A stretch of DNA of 64,000 nucleotides from an uncultured Acidobacteriota bacterium. Its GTDB lineage: Bacteria; Acidobacteriota; Thermoanaerobaculia; Gp7-AA8. Shown piece by piece: positions 1 through 8,614 of the stretch; within the stretch, counting starts at the first letter, position 1; every line of letters begins with the position of its first letter. Location of the stretch: assembly GCA_937870635.1 (NCBI GenBank), contig CALMZP010000019.1:1-64000 (forward strand), read 5' to 3'. Both the position numbers and the translations under genes were made by a program. The notes beneath the pieces were generated by a model that ran no database searches, had not been told where the DNA came from, and saw only the letters and a program-made list of their open reading frames with translations.

Positions 1-54
1 GCCGGTTCATTCCCGGGTACTCGGCGAGGGAGATCCGAAGCGGTGCCGGATCGC

Positions 55-765
55 TCAACGGCGGCTCCCCACGAGAATGAGCCGCGGCGAGGAGTGGTCG
101 AACGGCGCTCCGTCGAAGTCTCCGTATGCCTTGACGATCTTCAGGCCGGCCCTGGTGAACATGTCCGTAATCTCATCGAGATCGTATCCGCGAACGCGCT
201 CGAGGAAGCGCTTCGGTCCGATCGTGATCCGTTTGTTGAACGACCGGTCCGAGCGGTCGAACCAGCGCTCGATGCGCACGTCGCCCGTCGGGGTGTGTTG
301 CGTCTCGGCCTGCACGAGCTTGTCCAGCTCGCGATGAACGTTGAGATAGTCGAACAGAAAGACAGCTTCCGGCTCGAGAACCCGCGCCATCTCCGTGACG
401 ACGGAATCGTTCTCTTCCTCGGTCGAAAAATACCCGAAGCTGGTGAAGAAGTTCACCAGCGCTGCGAAGCTCGCGCTACAGAACGGCAACGCCCGCATGT
501 CTGCTCGAGCCACCGGCATGTGGCCGTACTCGCCGATACCCGTGCGAAGCAGCAGGTAAGAAAGGTCGCACCCCACGGGATCGTACCCGGCGCCGCGCAA
601 TTCCTGCACGTGGCGCCCCATGCCGCACGCGAGGTCGAGCACACGGCCCTGGATCGGGCCGAAGGTCTTGCGAAAGAAACTCACCTGCTGCCGGGCTTCG
701 TTCTCGTCGCGATGCGAATAGAGCTCGAGGTACTCCTCCCCGAACCACTCCTGGTACCAGGTCAC
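55..765 (-). CDS. Class I SAM-dependent methyltransferase
   Basis: 236-residue protein with a Rossmann-type SAM-binding motif (VLDLACGMGRH, about residues 42-52), the acidic beta-2 end (GCDLS) and a later hydrophobic strand typical of class I methyltransferases. The C-terminal half resembles small-molecule methyltransferases, but the substrate cannot be read from sequence. Its ATG overlaps the stop of the upstream MglA-like GTPase gene by 4 nt (ATGA), so the two are probably co-translated. The 54 bases between its stop and the left window edge hold no gene I can support. Confidence 0.9.
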   Translation of the reverse strand: MTWYQEWFGEEYLELYSHRDENEARQQVSFFRKTFGPIQGRVLDLACGMGRHVQELRGAGYDPVGCDLSYLLLRTGIGEYGHMPVARADMRALPFCSASFAALVNFFTSFGYFSTEEENDSVVTEMARVLEPEAVFLFDYLNVHRELDKLVQAETQHTPTGDVRIERWFDRSDRSFNKRITIGPKRFLERVRGYDLDEITDMFTRAGLKIVKAYGDFDGAPFDHSSPRLILVGSRR

Positions 766-1694
766 AAGCGGGCCAGCTTGTCGCGCAGCAGCCGTTCCTG
801 CGCACGCGCCTTGTCCAGCGCCATCTCGATCGACGTGATGACTTCGCGCGTGGTCGCCAGCATCGCTTCGATTTCCGCGCGGTCGACAGCCGTTTCATCG
901 GCGACGGCCACGTTTCCGAACGGATCTTCTTCCGCTTCCTCGATCTGGTGCTGCGTGACCGGAGGAGGCGGCGGTGGAGGAGGAGTCTGGCGAGTGCCCG
1001 CCTCGGTCTTCATCGTGAGCTTCGGAGTTCCTGCTGAAGATGCTGTCGCTCCGGAGCGCGCGGTCATGTCCGGCGATGTGAGCGGGGCACCCTCGACGAG
1101 CGTCGTGTCGACGTTGTTCCTGAGGTTTTCGAGAATGCGGCCGATCGCGGCACGAAGGGTTGCGGTGACGCCCGTTCCCTGAATCGCGGCCGCTTCGACG
1201 ACGGGCGCCTGGCCCGGCTGAAGGTACGAGTTCATGTCTTCGACCGAGTCGATGTCGGGGAGGTCGCGCTTGTTGTACTGAAACACGAGCGCCACTTTCT
1301 CAGGATCGATCCGGTTGAGACGGAGGTTGGTCTTGAGGTTGTCGAGGCTCTGCAGATTCGAATCGCGCATCGACGACTGAGAATCGGCGACGAACACGAC
1401 GCCGTCGGCGCCGCGCAGTACGAGCTTGCGCGTGGCGTCGTAGAAGACCTGGCCGGGAACGGTGTAGAGCTGCACGCGGACTTTCTGTCCGTTGATGGTC
1501 CCCAGCTCCATGGGCATGAAGTCGAAGAAGAGGGTCCGGTCGGTCTCCGTCGACATCGAGATCATCTTGCCCTTGTTCTCGAGCTTGGGGTTGCCGTAGA
1601 TCTTCTCGAGGTTCGTGGTTTTGCCACACAGGCCGGGCCCGTAGTAGACGAGCTTGACCGTGACCTCGTTGATGGCTTTGTTGATGAGGACCAT
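762..1694 (-). CDS. MglA-family small GTPase with proline-rich C-terminal extension
   Basis: 310 residues. The first about 195 are an MglA-type Ras-like GTPase: P-loop GPGLCGKTT (19-27), switch-II TVPGQ (78-82), and the NKRD specificity motif (141-144). MglA homologues control cell polarity and motility and are usually about 195 residues, so the last 115 residues are extra: a low-complexity linker, an eight-proline run (238-245), and an acidic, probably coiled-coil C-terminus (about 265-310). No MglB/roadblock gene lies next to it. It is the first gene of a two-gene unit with the methyltransferase. The GTPase assignment is firm; a motility or polarity role is inferred from the family. Confidence 0.92.
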   Translation of the reverse strand: MVLINKAINEVTVKLVYYGPGLCGKTTNLEKIYGNPKLENKGKMISMSTETDRTLFFDFMPMELGTINGQKVRVQLYTVPGQVFYDATRKLVLRGADGVVFVADSQSSMRDSNLQSLDNLKTNLRLNRIDPEKVALVFQYNKRDLPDIDSVEDMNSYLQPGQAPVVEAAAIQGTGVTATLRAAIGRILENLRNNVDTTLVEGAPLTSPDMTARSGATASSAGTPKLTMKTEAGTRQTPPPPPPPPVTQHQIEEAEEDPFGNVAVADETAVDRAEIEAMLATTREVITSIEMALDKARAQERLLRDKLARL

Positions 1695-1792
1695 GCTGCC
1701 TCCGCTGGCGACGGCTAGCTTAGCACCGGGAGTGCGGCAGCCTGCCGCTCAGGCGGGGCGCCGCTTGCCGCGCCCCACGCTCGGGCGACGAC

Positions 1793-1818
1793 GCGGGCGA
1801 GGTCGCCCGCGCTCCACT
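1793..1818. repeat. REP-like palindrome, GCGGGCGA family
   Basis: GCGGGCGA-GG-TCGCCCGC is a near-perfect palindrome followed by GCTCCACT. The same core and flank recur at 20309-20333 and, as a paired element, at 39924-39998. It lies in the 180-bp gap upstream of the KDPG aldolase gene; the rest of that gap is GC-rich with other imperfect palindromes and no recognisable promoter. Confidence 0.7.
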
Positions 1819-1874
1819 GAATGCCGTCGCCGCCGCGCTCCGTCGTGGGGCGGCACCAGTGCTAACCTAACGGC

Positions 1875-2552
1875 ATGTCACGCAAAGAGCTCCTCGAGCG
1901 CGTACGCGCCGAGCAGATCGTCGGGGTCGTTCGGGAGGACAGCAAAGAGGCGGCCATGGCCGTCGCCGATGCGTTCGCACGGAATGGCATCCGTATCCTC
2001 GAGATCACGCTGACGACGCCCGACGCATTCGAGCTGATCGCCGCGATGGGCCAGAAATACGCGCCGAGCGACGTCATCATCGCCGCCGGCACCGTTCGCA
2101 GCTCGAACGATGCGGCACTCGCCCGCCGCGCCGGCGCCCAGGTCATCGTCTCGCCGCATACCGACGTGCGCGTCATCGAATACGCTCTCGAGAACGACCT
2201 GCTGTCCATCGCCGGCGCCGCGACCGCCACCGAGATCATCCGGGCATGGGAAGCCGGGTGCGACATCGTCAAGATCTACCCAGCCAACACCCTGGGCGGC
2301 CCGGAGTTCATCCGCACCATTCGCGGACCGATCCGCGACATCCCCATGCTCGCCGGCGGCATCGTGCCGCTGGACATGATCGACGGCTACCTCGACGCGG
2401 GCTGCATCGCCGTCAACCTCGGCGGCACTCTCGCCGTGCCCGACCTGGTGCGCACGCGCCAGTGGGAAGAGATCGGCCGCAGGGTCGTCCTCGCCACCTC
2501 GATCGTGCAGTCGAGGAAGACGGAAGCCACATCCGACAGTTACGTCCACTGA
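1875..2552 (+). CDS. eda: 2-dehydro-3-deoxy-phosphogluconate (KDPG/KHG) aldolase
   Basis: 225-residue TIM-barrel class I aldolase of the KDPG/KHG family. It should cleave 2-keto-3-deoxy-6-phosphogluconate to pyruvate and glyceraldehyde-3-phosphate in the Entner-Doudoroff or uronate pathway. The Schiff-base lysine lies in DIVKIYPA (Lys133) and the conserved Glu in LEITLTTP (Glu43). Length is typical (about 205-225). The stop codon abuts the start of the next gene (TGA then ATG), suggesting cotranscription. No edd or KDG kinase gene is adjacent, so the exact pathway is not fixed; related 2-keto-aldonate phosphates are possible substrates. Confidence 0.93.
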   Translation: MSRKELLERVRAEQIVGVVREDSKEAAMAVADAFARNGIRILEITLTTPDAFELIAAMGQKYAPSDVIIAAGTVRSSNDAALARRAGAQVIVSPHTDVRVIEYALENDLLSIAGAATATEIIRAWEAGCDIVKIYPANTLGGPEFIRTIRGPIRDIPMLAGGIVPLDMIDGYLDAGCIAVNLGGTLAVPDLVRTRQWEEIGRRVVLATSIVQSRKTEATSDSYVH

Positions 2553-3026
2553 ATGCTGCTGACAATCGCCCTCGTCCTTGCCACTGCCTTCCCTTCCACG
2601 AGCCGGACGTCGTGGATGACCCCGCAGTCGTTTCATCTCACGATCGGTATGACGCGTGAAGAAACGGTCCGTGCGCTGGAAACCAAAGGATGGCCCGCGA
2701 AGAAGGGCCGCACCGACGATGAGATGGTCGTCGACTACAGCGACGACAAGGCGCTGACCCTCGAGTTCCGCAAAGGCCGCCTGCGCTCTGTTCGTTTCGA
2801 ACTGTTCGCCATGCTGCCCGACGTGCGAGCCGCATTCGAAGAGCAGAAATCGCTCCTGCGAACCGTTCACGGCGAGCCGAAGAAGAGCAAAAAATCCGTG
2901 CTGGTGTACGACGACCGCCTGCCCAACATCCTCGTCGTTCTTTCCGACGATCCGAAATCAGATTATGGAAAGAAGGGGGTGGGATACCTGGCGGTACGGT
3001 ACTTCGACCCACTCTTTGAACGATGA
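2553..3026 (+). CDS. Exported protein of unknown function
   Basis: 157 residues. The first 13-15 are hydrophobic (LLTIALVLATAF) and look like a short signal peptide. The rest is a charged alpha/beta region with a motif like those in small periplasmic proteins (FHLTIGMTREETVRALETKG) and no catalytic signature I recognise. It begins immediately after the eda stop codon, so it is probably cotranscribed. Its stop codon lies inside the left arm of the GAACGAT heptamer repeat. Confidence 0.75.
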   Translation: MLLTIALVLATAFPSTSRTSWMTPQSFHLTIGMTREETVRALETKGWPAKKGRTDDEMVVDYSDDKALTLEFRKGRLRSVRFELFAMLPDVRAAFEEQKSLLRTVHGEPKKSKKSVLVYDDRLPNILVVLSDDPKSDYGKKGVGYLAVRYFDPLFER

Positions 3027-3090
3027 ACGATGAACGATGAACGGCAATCATCACGTCAGGATGACGTGAATTCATCGTTCATCGTTCAAA
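3015..3090. repeat. Inverted heptamer repeat, unit GAACGAT
   Basis: Left arm 3015-3042 carries about four tandem copies of the 7-mer GAACGAT. The right arm 3071-3090 carries the reverse complement (ATCGTTC copies). Between them is a perfect 8-bp stem TCACGTCA-GGA-TGACGTGA (3051-3069). The whole can fold as one long hairpin between two convergent genes and might act as a bidirectional terminator, although it has no U-tract. The same heptamer recurs at 54464-54512. Confidence 0.85.
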
Positions 3091-3092
3091 AG

Positions 3093-5039
3093 CTATCGGC
3101 TTCCGCCGCCGCCCGCCGCCACGACCACTCCGCCTGCCGGTTCGGGATCGCGCTGCACGTAGCGATGCATCGCGCCTTCGTAGATGAAGACACCGCCGCC
3201 GGTGGTACCGACGTAGTAGCGGTTGTCAAACGGGTCGGGCGCGATCGACGTCACTTCTGTCCCCTGCATCGGCAGCGTCAGCTCGAGCCAGTCGGATTCT
3301 TCCGGAGCGCCGACCAGCACTTCGCGCTGCTGCCGCGAGGTGAGGAACAGCAGATCGCTGTTGTTGCGCGTGGCCGCGATCACCGAGGCGTACTTCGCGT
3401 TCGGCGCATCGGTGCGCTGCCAGCGTCCGAATGAATCGACGCGGCCCGCCTTCACGCCGTCGACGCCGGCGACGAAGACATACTGCTTGCCCGCGATCGA
3501 CCGGAGGGCAATGGTGCGGCCCTTCGTCGGCGCGTCAGTGATGGTCACCCACTTCTCGCCGTCGAAGGCCGCGATTCCTGCCGCTGTCAGCGCGAAGAGC
3601 GCGCGGCGTTCCCCGATGCTGCCCACGACGATATCGACGGCCTTCTCCTGCGATGAGGCGAGCCGGTACCACTCCCTGCCGCCATCCCGCGTCGTGAAGA
3701 CGCCTTCCGACGTCGCCGCGAACGAACGCGTTGCGTTGAAGCGGACGATCTTGTTGACACGGATCGGGAAGTGCGACGGCGCAGCCTGCGTCCACTCAGC
3801 GCCGTCCTTGCTCCAGAAGAAGCCCCGCTCGGTTCCGGCCAGGAAAGGCACGTCGGCCGTTGCGGGATTCGCCACGACGAGCGACAACACCTCCGGAAGG
3901 GGCGTGGTGGTGATCCGCGTCCAGTTCTTCCCCGCATCCTTCGATGTATAGATTCCGGATGCCTGACCGCCGAAGGCCACGGCTGCGTAGACCTTTTCCT
4001 TCTCCACCGGATCGGTGGCGATGCTCGTGATCCGGAGATTGTGCAGTCCATACGACGTCCGCGCAAAGGTCTGGGCTCGATCGTCGGAGACGTAAACGCC
4101 ATCACCCTCGACACCGATGATCACGCGCCCCGGACGTTTCGGATGCAGCACGACCGAATTGATGACCAGGTCTTCGTTGGAGATGACATTCCAGCTCTTG
4201 CCGGCGTCTTCGGATCGATACAGGCCGGCGACCGACCCGGCATAGACGGTGCTGCCCGTCTCATCGGCGGGATCGATGTCGACGGTGTGAATGCGCCGGT
4301 TCTTGAAGCCGTCGCGATAGCGGGTCCACAGATCTCCGCGGTTGTCCGTGCTGTAGACCCAGCCGCATGTCGAGACCCAGATGTTGTCCGGTCTGGCCGG
4401 GTTGATCGTGATCGCGAACATGTCGGTGTCGAGCACCATCCCGTTGTGGATGTGTGTCCAGTTCGCACCACCGTCGTCGCTGCGCCATCCCTGGCGCCAT
4501 GTGCCGACGTAGATGCGGTCGCGCGTGCGCGGATCGATCGCAAGCGATTCGACGTTCTCGTGTTCGGACAGCTTCTTCCAGCTTTTTCCGCTGTCGAAGC
4601 TCCGATACACGCCGCTCAGGCCACCGGCCAGAACGTATTGAGGATCGTTCGGATCGATCGCGATCGCGCGCACCGAGAAGTCTTCCAGGCCCTTGTCGCG
4701 CCTCTCCCAGGTCTTCCCGCGATCAGCGGAGACAGCGATGACACCGCCGCCCCACAGTCCCCAGGACGCGGCCCACAGTTTTCCGTCGCGATCGATGACG
4801 AGGTTGTCGACCACGTATCCGGGGAAGGGGATGCTCCGGCGTGGATTCTCCCAGGTCTTCGCCCCGTCGGTCGAGACGTACACCTCACCGGCGCTGGTGC
4901 CGAGGAAAAGGAGGTCAGGATCGGAAGGGTCGGCGATCAGCGCGCGGACGTCGGCGCCGTGTAATCCGGCGCGGCGCCACTGCGCCTCCGCGGAGGCCGT
5001 AAATAAAACAACCGTAAGGAGAATGAGGAGTTTACGCAT
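3093..5039 (-). CDS. Secreted Asp-box (BNR/sortilin-like) beta-propeller protein
   Basis: 648 residues with a signal peptide (MRKLLILLTVVLFTASAEA). The mature part is a series of beta-propeller blades with Asp-box motifs such as STDGAKTW, SADRGKTW, SFDSGKSW, SDDGGANW, SEDAGKSW, SKDAGKNW and TRDGGREW, as in sialidase, VPS10/sortilin and photosynthesis-assembly Ycf48-like propellers. The catalytic arginine triad of true sialidases is not evident, so a binding or structural role is more likely. The C-terminus ends in a Gly-rich tail. It is divergent from galU. Confidence 0.88.
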   Translation of the reverse strand: MRKLLILLTVVLFTASAEAQWRRAGLHGADVRALIADPSDPDLLFLGTSAGEVYVSTDGAKTWENPRRSIPFPGYVVDNLVIDRDGKLWAASWGLWGGGVIAVSADRGKTWERRDKGLEDFSVRAIAIDPNDPQYVLAGGLSGVYRSFDSGKSWKKLSEHENVESLAIDPRTRDRIYVGTWRQGWRSDDGGANWTHIHNGMVLDTDMFAITINPARPDNIWVSTCGWVYSTDNRGDLWTRYRDGFKNRRIHTVDIDPADETGSTVYAGSVAGLYRSEDAGKSWNVISNEDLVINSVVLHPKRPGRVIIGVEGDGVYVSDDRAQTFARTSYGLHNLRITSIATDPVEKEKVYAAVAFGGQASGIYTSKDAGKNWTRITTTPLPEVLSLVVANPATADVPFLAGTERGFFWSKDGAEWTQAAPSHFPIRVNKIVRFNATRSFAATSEGVFTTRDGGREWYRLASSQEKAVDIVVGSIGERRALFALTAAGIAAFDGEKWVTITDAPTKGRTIALRSIAGKQYVFVAGVDGVKAGRVDSFGRWQRTDAPNAKYASVIAATRNNSDLLFLTSRQQREVLVGAPEESDWLELTLPMQGTEVTSIAPDPFDNRYYVGTTGGGVFIYEGAMHRYVQRDPEPAGGVVVAAGGGGSR

Positions 5040-5115
5040 GCCCGCCCGTCAAAGGATATTTGTACCATATCGCGCCAGAGCAATATTGGTGCAAAGTCTG
5101 TATTCTACGCGCCGC

Positions 5116-6057
5116 ATGAACGGGCTTCGCACATGTGTTTTCCCCTGCGCCGGCTTCGGCACGCGCTTCTTCCCCGCCACCAAGGTCATCCCCAAGGAAA
5201 TGCTGCCACTTGTGGACAAGCCGATCCTTCAGTACGGGATCGAGGAAGCTCGCGGCTCGGGGATGGACAAGCTCATCATCGTCACCTCCCAGGGGAAGGA
5301 CTCGATCATCGATCATTTCGACCGATCTTCCAGCCTGGAACGGTCGCTCCGGGAGAGGGAGAAGTTCGACCTTCTCAGCGAAGTCGAAGCGGTGAGCTCC
5401 ATGGTCGACCTCATCGCCGTCCGTCAGAAGGATGCCCTCGGTCTCGGCCACGCCGTCCTGACTGCCCGGGACGCGGTCGGCAACGATCCTTTTGCAGTCG
5501 TCCTCCCCGATGACGTGATCCTGTCCGACGAGCCATGCCTCGCCCAGATGCGCCGGGTGTTCGAAGAAACCGGAAGGCCGGTCGTCGCCCTGATGGAAGT
5601 CGCGCCGGAGGAGACGAGCCGGTACGGAATCGTCGCCGGCGAGATGAAGGGCAACCGCCGATTCAAGGTCTCGGACATGGTCGAGAAACCGAAGACGGAT
5701 CCGCCATCGAGCTACGCGATCATCGGGCGTTACATCCTTCCGCCGGAGATCTTCCCGCTGCTCGAGAAGACCCAGCGCGGCGCTGGTGGCGAGATTCAGC
5801 TCACCGACGCGCTGCGGCAGCTCGTACAAAGCGGCGACTTCTATGGCTATGTCTTCGAAGGACGTCGTTATGACGCGGGTGAGAAGCTCGGATATCTGAA
5901 GGCAACCGTCGACTATGCCCTGCGGCATCCTGCCCTCGGCAAGGAGTTCGCCGCGTATCTGCAGGGGTTATTCGGGAATGGAAAAGCCATCGACCGGGAA
6001 GCGGCTGCAGATTCTGGACGCGCCGCCCGAAGTGAGAAACCTCGTCAGCGAGTGTGA
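5116..6057 (+). CDS. galU: UTP-glucose-1-phosphate uridylyltransferase
   Basis: About 313 residues from the ATG at 5116; the open frame extends far upstream but the family start is MNGLRTCVFPCAGFGTR. It makes UDP-glucose from UTP and glucose-1-phosphate for envelope glycans. Seen: nucleotide-binding FPCAGFGTRFFPATK, the KPILQYG-like VDKPILQYGIEE, the DDV motif in VVLPDDVIL, and VEKP. The last about 25 residues after LQGLFGNGKA are basic and low-complexity, beyond the usual GalU end, and are encoded by DNA that also forms the start of the downstream antitoxin gene in another frame. Confidence 0.95.
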   Translation: MNGLRTCVFPCAGFGTRFFPATKVIPKEMLPLVDKPILQYGIEEARGSGMDKLIIVTSQGKDSIIDHFDRSSSLERSLREREKFDLLSEVEAVSSMVDLIAVRQKDALGLGHAVLTARDAVGNDPFAVVLPDDVILSDEPCLAQMRRVFEETGRPVVALMEVAPEETSRYGIVAGEMKGNRRFKVSDMVEKPKTDPPSSYAIIGRYILPPEIFPLLEKTQRGAGGEIQLTDALRQLVQSGDFYGYVFEGRRYDAGEKLGYLKATVDYALRHPALGKEFAAYLQGLFGNGKAIDREAAADSGRAARSEKPRQRV

Positions 6058-6253
6058 GCTGACCGGACGGCACACACTCTTCGAGCGCGAGGGCCGCCCC
6101 GTTGCCATCCTCATTTCTTTCGACGAGTACCTCGCCATGCGCGAGACCATCGAGATCGCCAGCGATCCCGATCTGCGGTCCATGATCGACGCGACCGAAG
6201 AGGAGATCCGCCGCAACGCCCTGCTCCTCCCGGAGGATCTCTTTGGGGAATGA
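5978..6253 (+). CDS. Phd/YefM-type antitoxin
   Basis: 91 residues from the ATG at 5978, overlapping the galU 3' end by 80 nt in another frame. The N-terminal half matches the Phd/YefM DNA-binding fold (LTGRHTLFEREGRPVAILIS, then FDEYLAMRET). The C-terminal half is acidic and helical, suited to wrapping a toxin. A RelE/ParE-like gene follows with an 11-nt overlap, the classic antitoxin-toxin order. Such antitoxins normally repress their own operon; no operator could be identified within galU. Confidence 0.82.
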   Translation: MEKPSTGKRLQILDAPPEVRNLVSECELTGRHTLFEREGRPVAILISFDEYLAMRETIEIASDPDLRSMIDATEEEIRRNALLLPEDLFGE

Positions 6254-6491
6254 CCGCCTGCGGATCGTCGAGTCGGTCGAGGCCCAGTGGAAGGCTCTCG
6301 CAGACCACGAACGCGAGGTCGCGCGACAGATGTTGGTGAAGATCGACGAAGACCCGATCATCGGTGCGCCGCTCTTCGAGCCGCTCCGCGGTTTGTGGAG
6401 TGCGCGTAGCGAGAATATCCGCATCGTCTACCGGATCATGGCCGAGGCGCGCTTCGTGGTGATCCTGGCGATCGTGAGAGTGGCCGTATGA
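6243..6491 (+). CDS. RelE/ParE-family toxin
   Basis: 82 residues from a TTG start (6243) that overlaps the antitoxin stop. Layout is that of a small RelE/ParE toxin: two N-terminal helices (VEAQWKALADHEREVARQML), a basic loop, and C-terminal strands (ENIRIVYRI, FVVILAIVRVAV). RelE toxins cleave mRNA on the ribosome and ParE toxins act on gyrase; the sequence does not settle which. The usual C-terminal basic/aromatic catalytic tail is short here, so activity is uncertain. The stop overlaps the maf start (ATGA). Confidence 0.75.
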   Translation: MGNDRLRIVESVEAQWKALADHEREVARQMLVKIDEDPIIGAPLFEPLRGLWSARSENIRIVYRIMAEARFVVILAIVRVAV

Positions 6492-7078
6492 CGTTCATCC
6501 TCGCTTCATCCTCCCCGCGCCGGCGGGAGCTCCTGGCCTCGATCGGAATCGACTTCGAAGTCATTCCGAGCCACGTGCCGGAGGAACACCGGACGGGCGA
6601 AGCGCCGGAGGAGTACGTCGCGCGTCTGTCACGGGACAAGGCGGCGGCCATCGCACAAAAGCATCCCGACCGCTGGGTCATTGCCGCCGACACCACGGTA
6701 CTCATGGGCGACGAGCTTCTCGAGAAGCCCGCGGACCGTGCCGATGCCCGGCGAATGCTGGCAGCCATTGCCGGACGGACCCACGTCGTCTACACCGGTG
6801 TGACGATCGAGCACGGATCCAGATGTCATCGCGACACGCGTGTGGCGGAGTCCGAGGTGCGGATGCTGCCACTTTCTGCGGAAGACATCGCCTGGTATGT
6901 CGAGACCGGAGAGCCGCTCGACAAGGCCGGCGCCTATGCGGTCCAGGGCATCGGGGCGATGTTCATCGAATCGATCCACGGGAGCTACACCAATGTCGTC
7001 GGGCTCCCACTTGCGTTACTGTTTCAGATGTTGCGCAACGCGGGAATCGATCCGTTAACCGTTAACGATCGGCGGTAG
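6488..7078 (+). CDS. maf: Maf family nucleoside triphosphate pyrophosphatase
   Basis: 196 residues. It contains the Maf signature: N-terminal ILASSSPRRRELL (residues 4-16), ADTTV with the catalytic Asp, LEKP, the GRTHVVYTGV motif, and DKAGAYAVQGIGA. Maf/YhdE/YceF enzymes hydrolyse dTTP, UTP or modified pyrimidine NTPs to monophosphates. Length is normal. It overlaps the toxin stop by 4 nt and is followed 12 nt later by the MCE gene, so the plus-strand operon continues. Confidence 0.94.
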   Translation: MTFILASSSPRRRELLASIGIDFEVIPSHVPEEHRTGEAPEEYVARLSRDKAAAIAQKHPDRWVIAADTTVLMGDELLEKPADRADARRMLAAIAGRTHVVYTGVTIEHGSRCHRDTRVAESEVRMLPLSAEDIAWYVETGEPLDKAGAYAVQGIGAMFIESIHGSYTNVVGLPLALLFQMLRNAGIDPLTVNDRR

Positions 7079-7090
7079 GGAGACCTCACG

Positions 7091-8614
7091 ATGTCCTCAG
7101 CGGCAAAAGTTGGCGCCTTCATGCTCGTCATCCTGGCGATCCTCGGATACTTCGTCCTGAAGATCGAGAACCTGGACATGTTCGGGCCGAAGCTTCGGGA
7201 GATTCAGGTCGTATTCGACAACGTGGCCGGCTTGAACGAGCGTTCCGAGGTTCGTGTGGCCGGCGTTCCAAAAGGAGAGGTCACCAAGATTGCGCTGCAG
7301 CCGGACGGCAAAGCGAAGGTCACGCTCGAGATCCATGACGACGTCCCTCTTTTCGAAGGTGCGACCGCGCGGGTGGCAAACCTTGGTCTTCTCGGTGAGA
7401 AGTACGTCGAGCTCGATCCGGGCGACCCGCGGGCGCGGCCGGTGACAGGTCCAAACATCGTTCTCCGAGGCTCGCAGCCGGCATCGATCGACGACGTGAC
7501 GACCCAGGTATCCGACATCGCGAAGGACGTGAAGGCGATCACCGCTTCCCTCCGCACCGTCATGGCGGGACCGACGGGCGAGCAGCGCCTCCAGGACATC
7601 GTCGAGAACGTGCGGCTGATCACGGCGCAGGTGCGCGAGCTGATCGCCGTCAACCGTGTCAACGTCGACGCGACGATGGCCAACATGCGCGCGATCACGG
7701 AGGATCTGCGCGTCGAAATCCCGAAGATCGCGGCGTCGCTCGATCGCGCCGCAAACTCGATCGGCGGCACGGTCGGCGAGAATCGCGAAGACGTCCGCCG
7801 CATCGTGGAGAACCTTCGGGGCCTCTCGTCCGACCTCCGCGTGACGGCCGACAACCTCAACACGATCACCGGCAATGTGCGCAGTGGCGAAGGCACCGTC
7901 GGCAAGCTCTTCACGAGCAACGAGGCGCACGACAAACTCGTCGCCGCACTCGGCTCGGTGGAGAAGGGCGTGACGGAGCTGAGCGGAACACTCGGCCGGG
8001 TCGGCAAAATGACGCTCGACCTCGGCGTCAAAGCCGATTACTACGCCGGGATGAGCAACGAGACCGCCGGCATCGAGAACATCGGCGGCAAGTCGCGCAG
8101 CGCCGTCACGCTGCGGCTCGTGCCCGACCCGGAGAAAAATCGCTTCTACCATGTCGAGCTGGCCGATGACCCGCGCGGAAGCCGCGAGGACCGGCTCACC
8201 GTCGAGACCGAGACGGACGAGTTCGGAAACGAGACGACGACGACCGTGCGCCGCACGCGCTTCGAGCGCGAGTTCCTCATCTCGGCCCAGGCCGGATGGG
8301 TTCTGGACGACCTCGCTTTGCGCGTCGGCCTCTTCGATTCGTCAGGAGGCGTGGGCGCCGACTATCGCTTCAACGATCGCATTCGGGTCACCGGTGAGGC
8401 CTTCGACTTCGGCGGCAAGCGCGATGACAATCCGCATGTCCGTCTCTTCGGCGAGTACACGGTCCGGAAAGAGAAGCCGCACACGCCGCGTCTGTTCGTG
8501 ACGTCGGGAGTCGACAACGCTTTGAACGATACGGCGTTCATCATCGGCGGCGGTCTTCGCTGGCGCGACGATGATCTGAAGTATCTGCTGGGCAGCATCC
8601 CTCTTCCGAAATGA
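7091..8614 (+). CDS. MCE/MlaD-family protein with a C-terminal barrel-like domain
   Basis: 507 residues. An N-terminal membrane anchor (about 8-24, VGAFMLVILAILGYFVLKI) is followed by one MCE/MlaD domain (about 35-125; VVFDNVAGLNERSEVRVAGV, LGLLGEKYVELDPG) that forms hexameric lipid channels in the Mla system. A long helical region (about 130-310) with repeated VENLR/ITxxLR patterns follows. The last about 150 residues are beta-rich (FEREFLISAQAGWVL, LRVGLFDSSGGVGADYRF, FIIGGGLRW) and resemble barrel strands. No MlaE/MlaF genes are adjacent. Role inferred: phospholipid transport between membranes. Confidence 0.88.
   Translation: MSSAAKVGAFMLVILAILGYFVLKIENLDMFGPKLREIQVVFDNVAGLNERSEVRVAGVPKGEVTKIALQPDGKAKVTLEIHDDVPLFEGATARVANLGLLGEKYVELDPGDPRARPVTGPNIVLRGSQPASIDDVTTQVSDIAKDVKAITASLRTVMAGPTGEQRLQDIVENVRLITAQVRELIAVNRVNVDATMANMRAITEDLRVEIPKIAASLDRAANSIGGTVGENREDVRRIVENLRGLSSDLRVTADNLNTITGNVRSGEGTVGKLFTSNEAHDKLVAALGSVEKGVTELSGTLGRVGKMTLDLGVKADYYAGMSNETAGIENIGGKSRSAVTLRLVPDPEKNRFYHVELADDPRGSREDRLTVETETDEFGNETTTTVRRTRFEREFLISAQAGWVLDDLALRVGLFDSSGGVGADYRFNDRIRVTGEAFDFGGKRDDNPHVRLFGEYTVRKEKPHTPRLFVTSGVDNALNDTAFIIGGGLRWRDDDLKYLLGSIPLPK

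Noticed and set aside
43-1182. Long plus-strand open frame opposite the methyltransferase and GTPase genes
   Set aside because: It has no domain logic, is Arg/Ala/Glu-rich as expected of antisense GC-rich frames, and the opposite strand carries two clear proteins.
5040-5115. Promoter for galU from TATTCT-like and TTGTAC-like hexamers
   Set aside because: No pair of hexamers with a 16-18 bp spacer was convincing.
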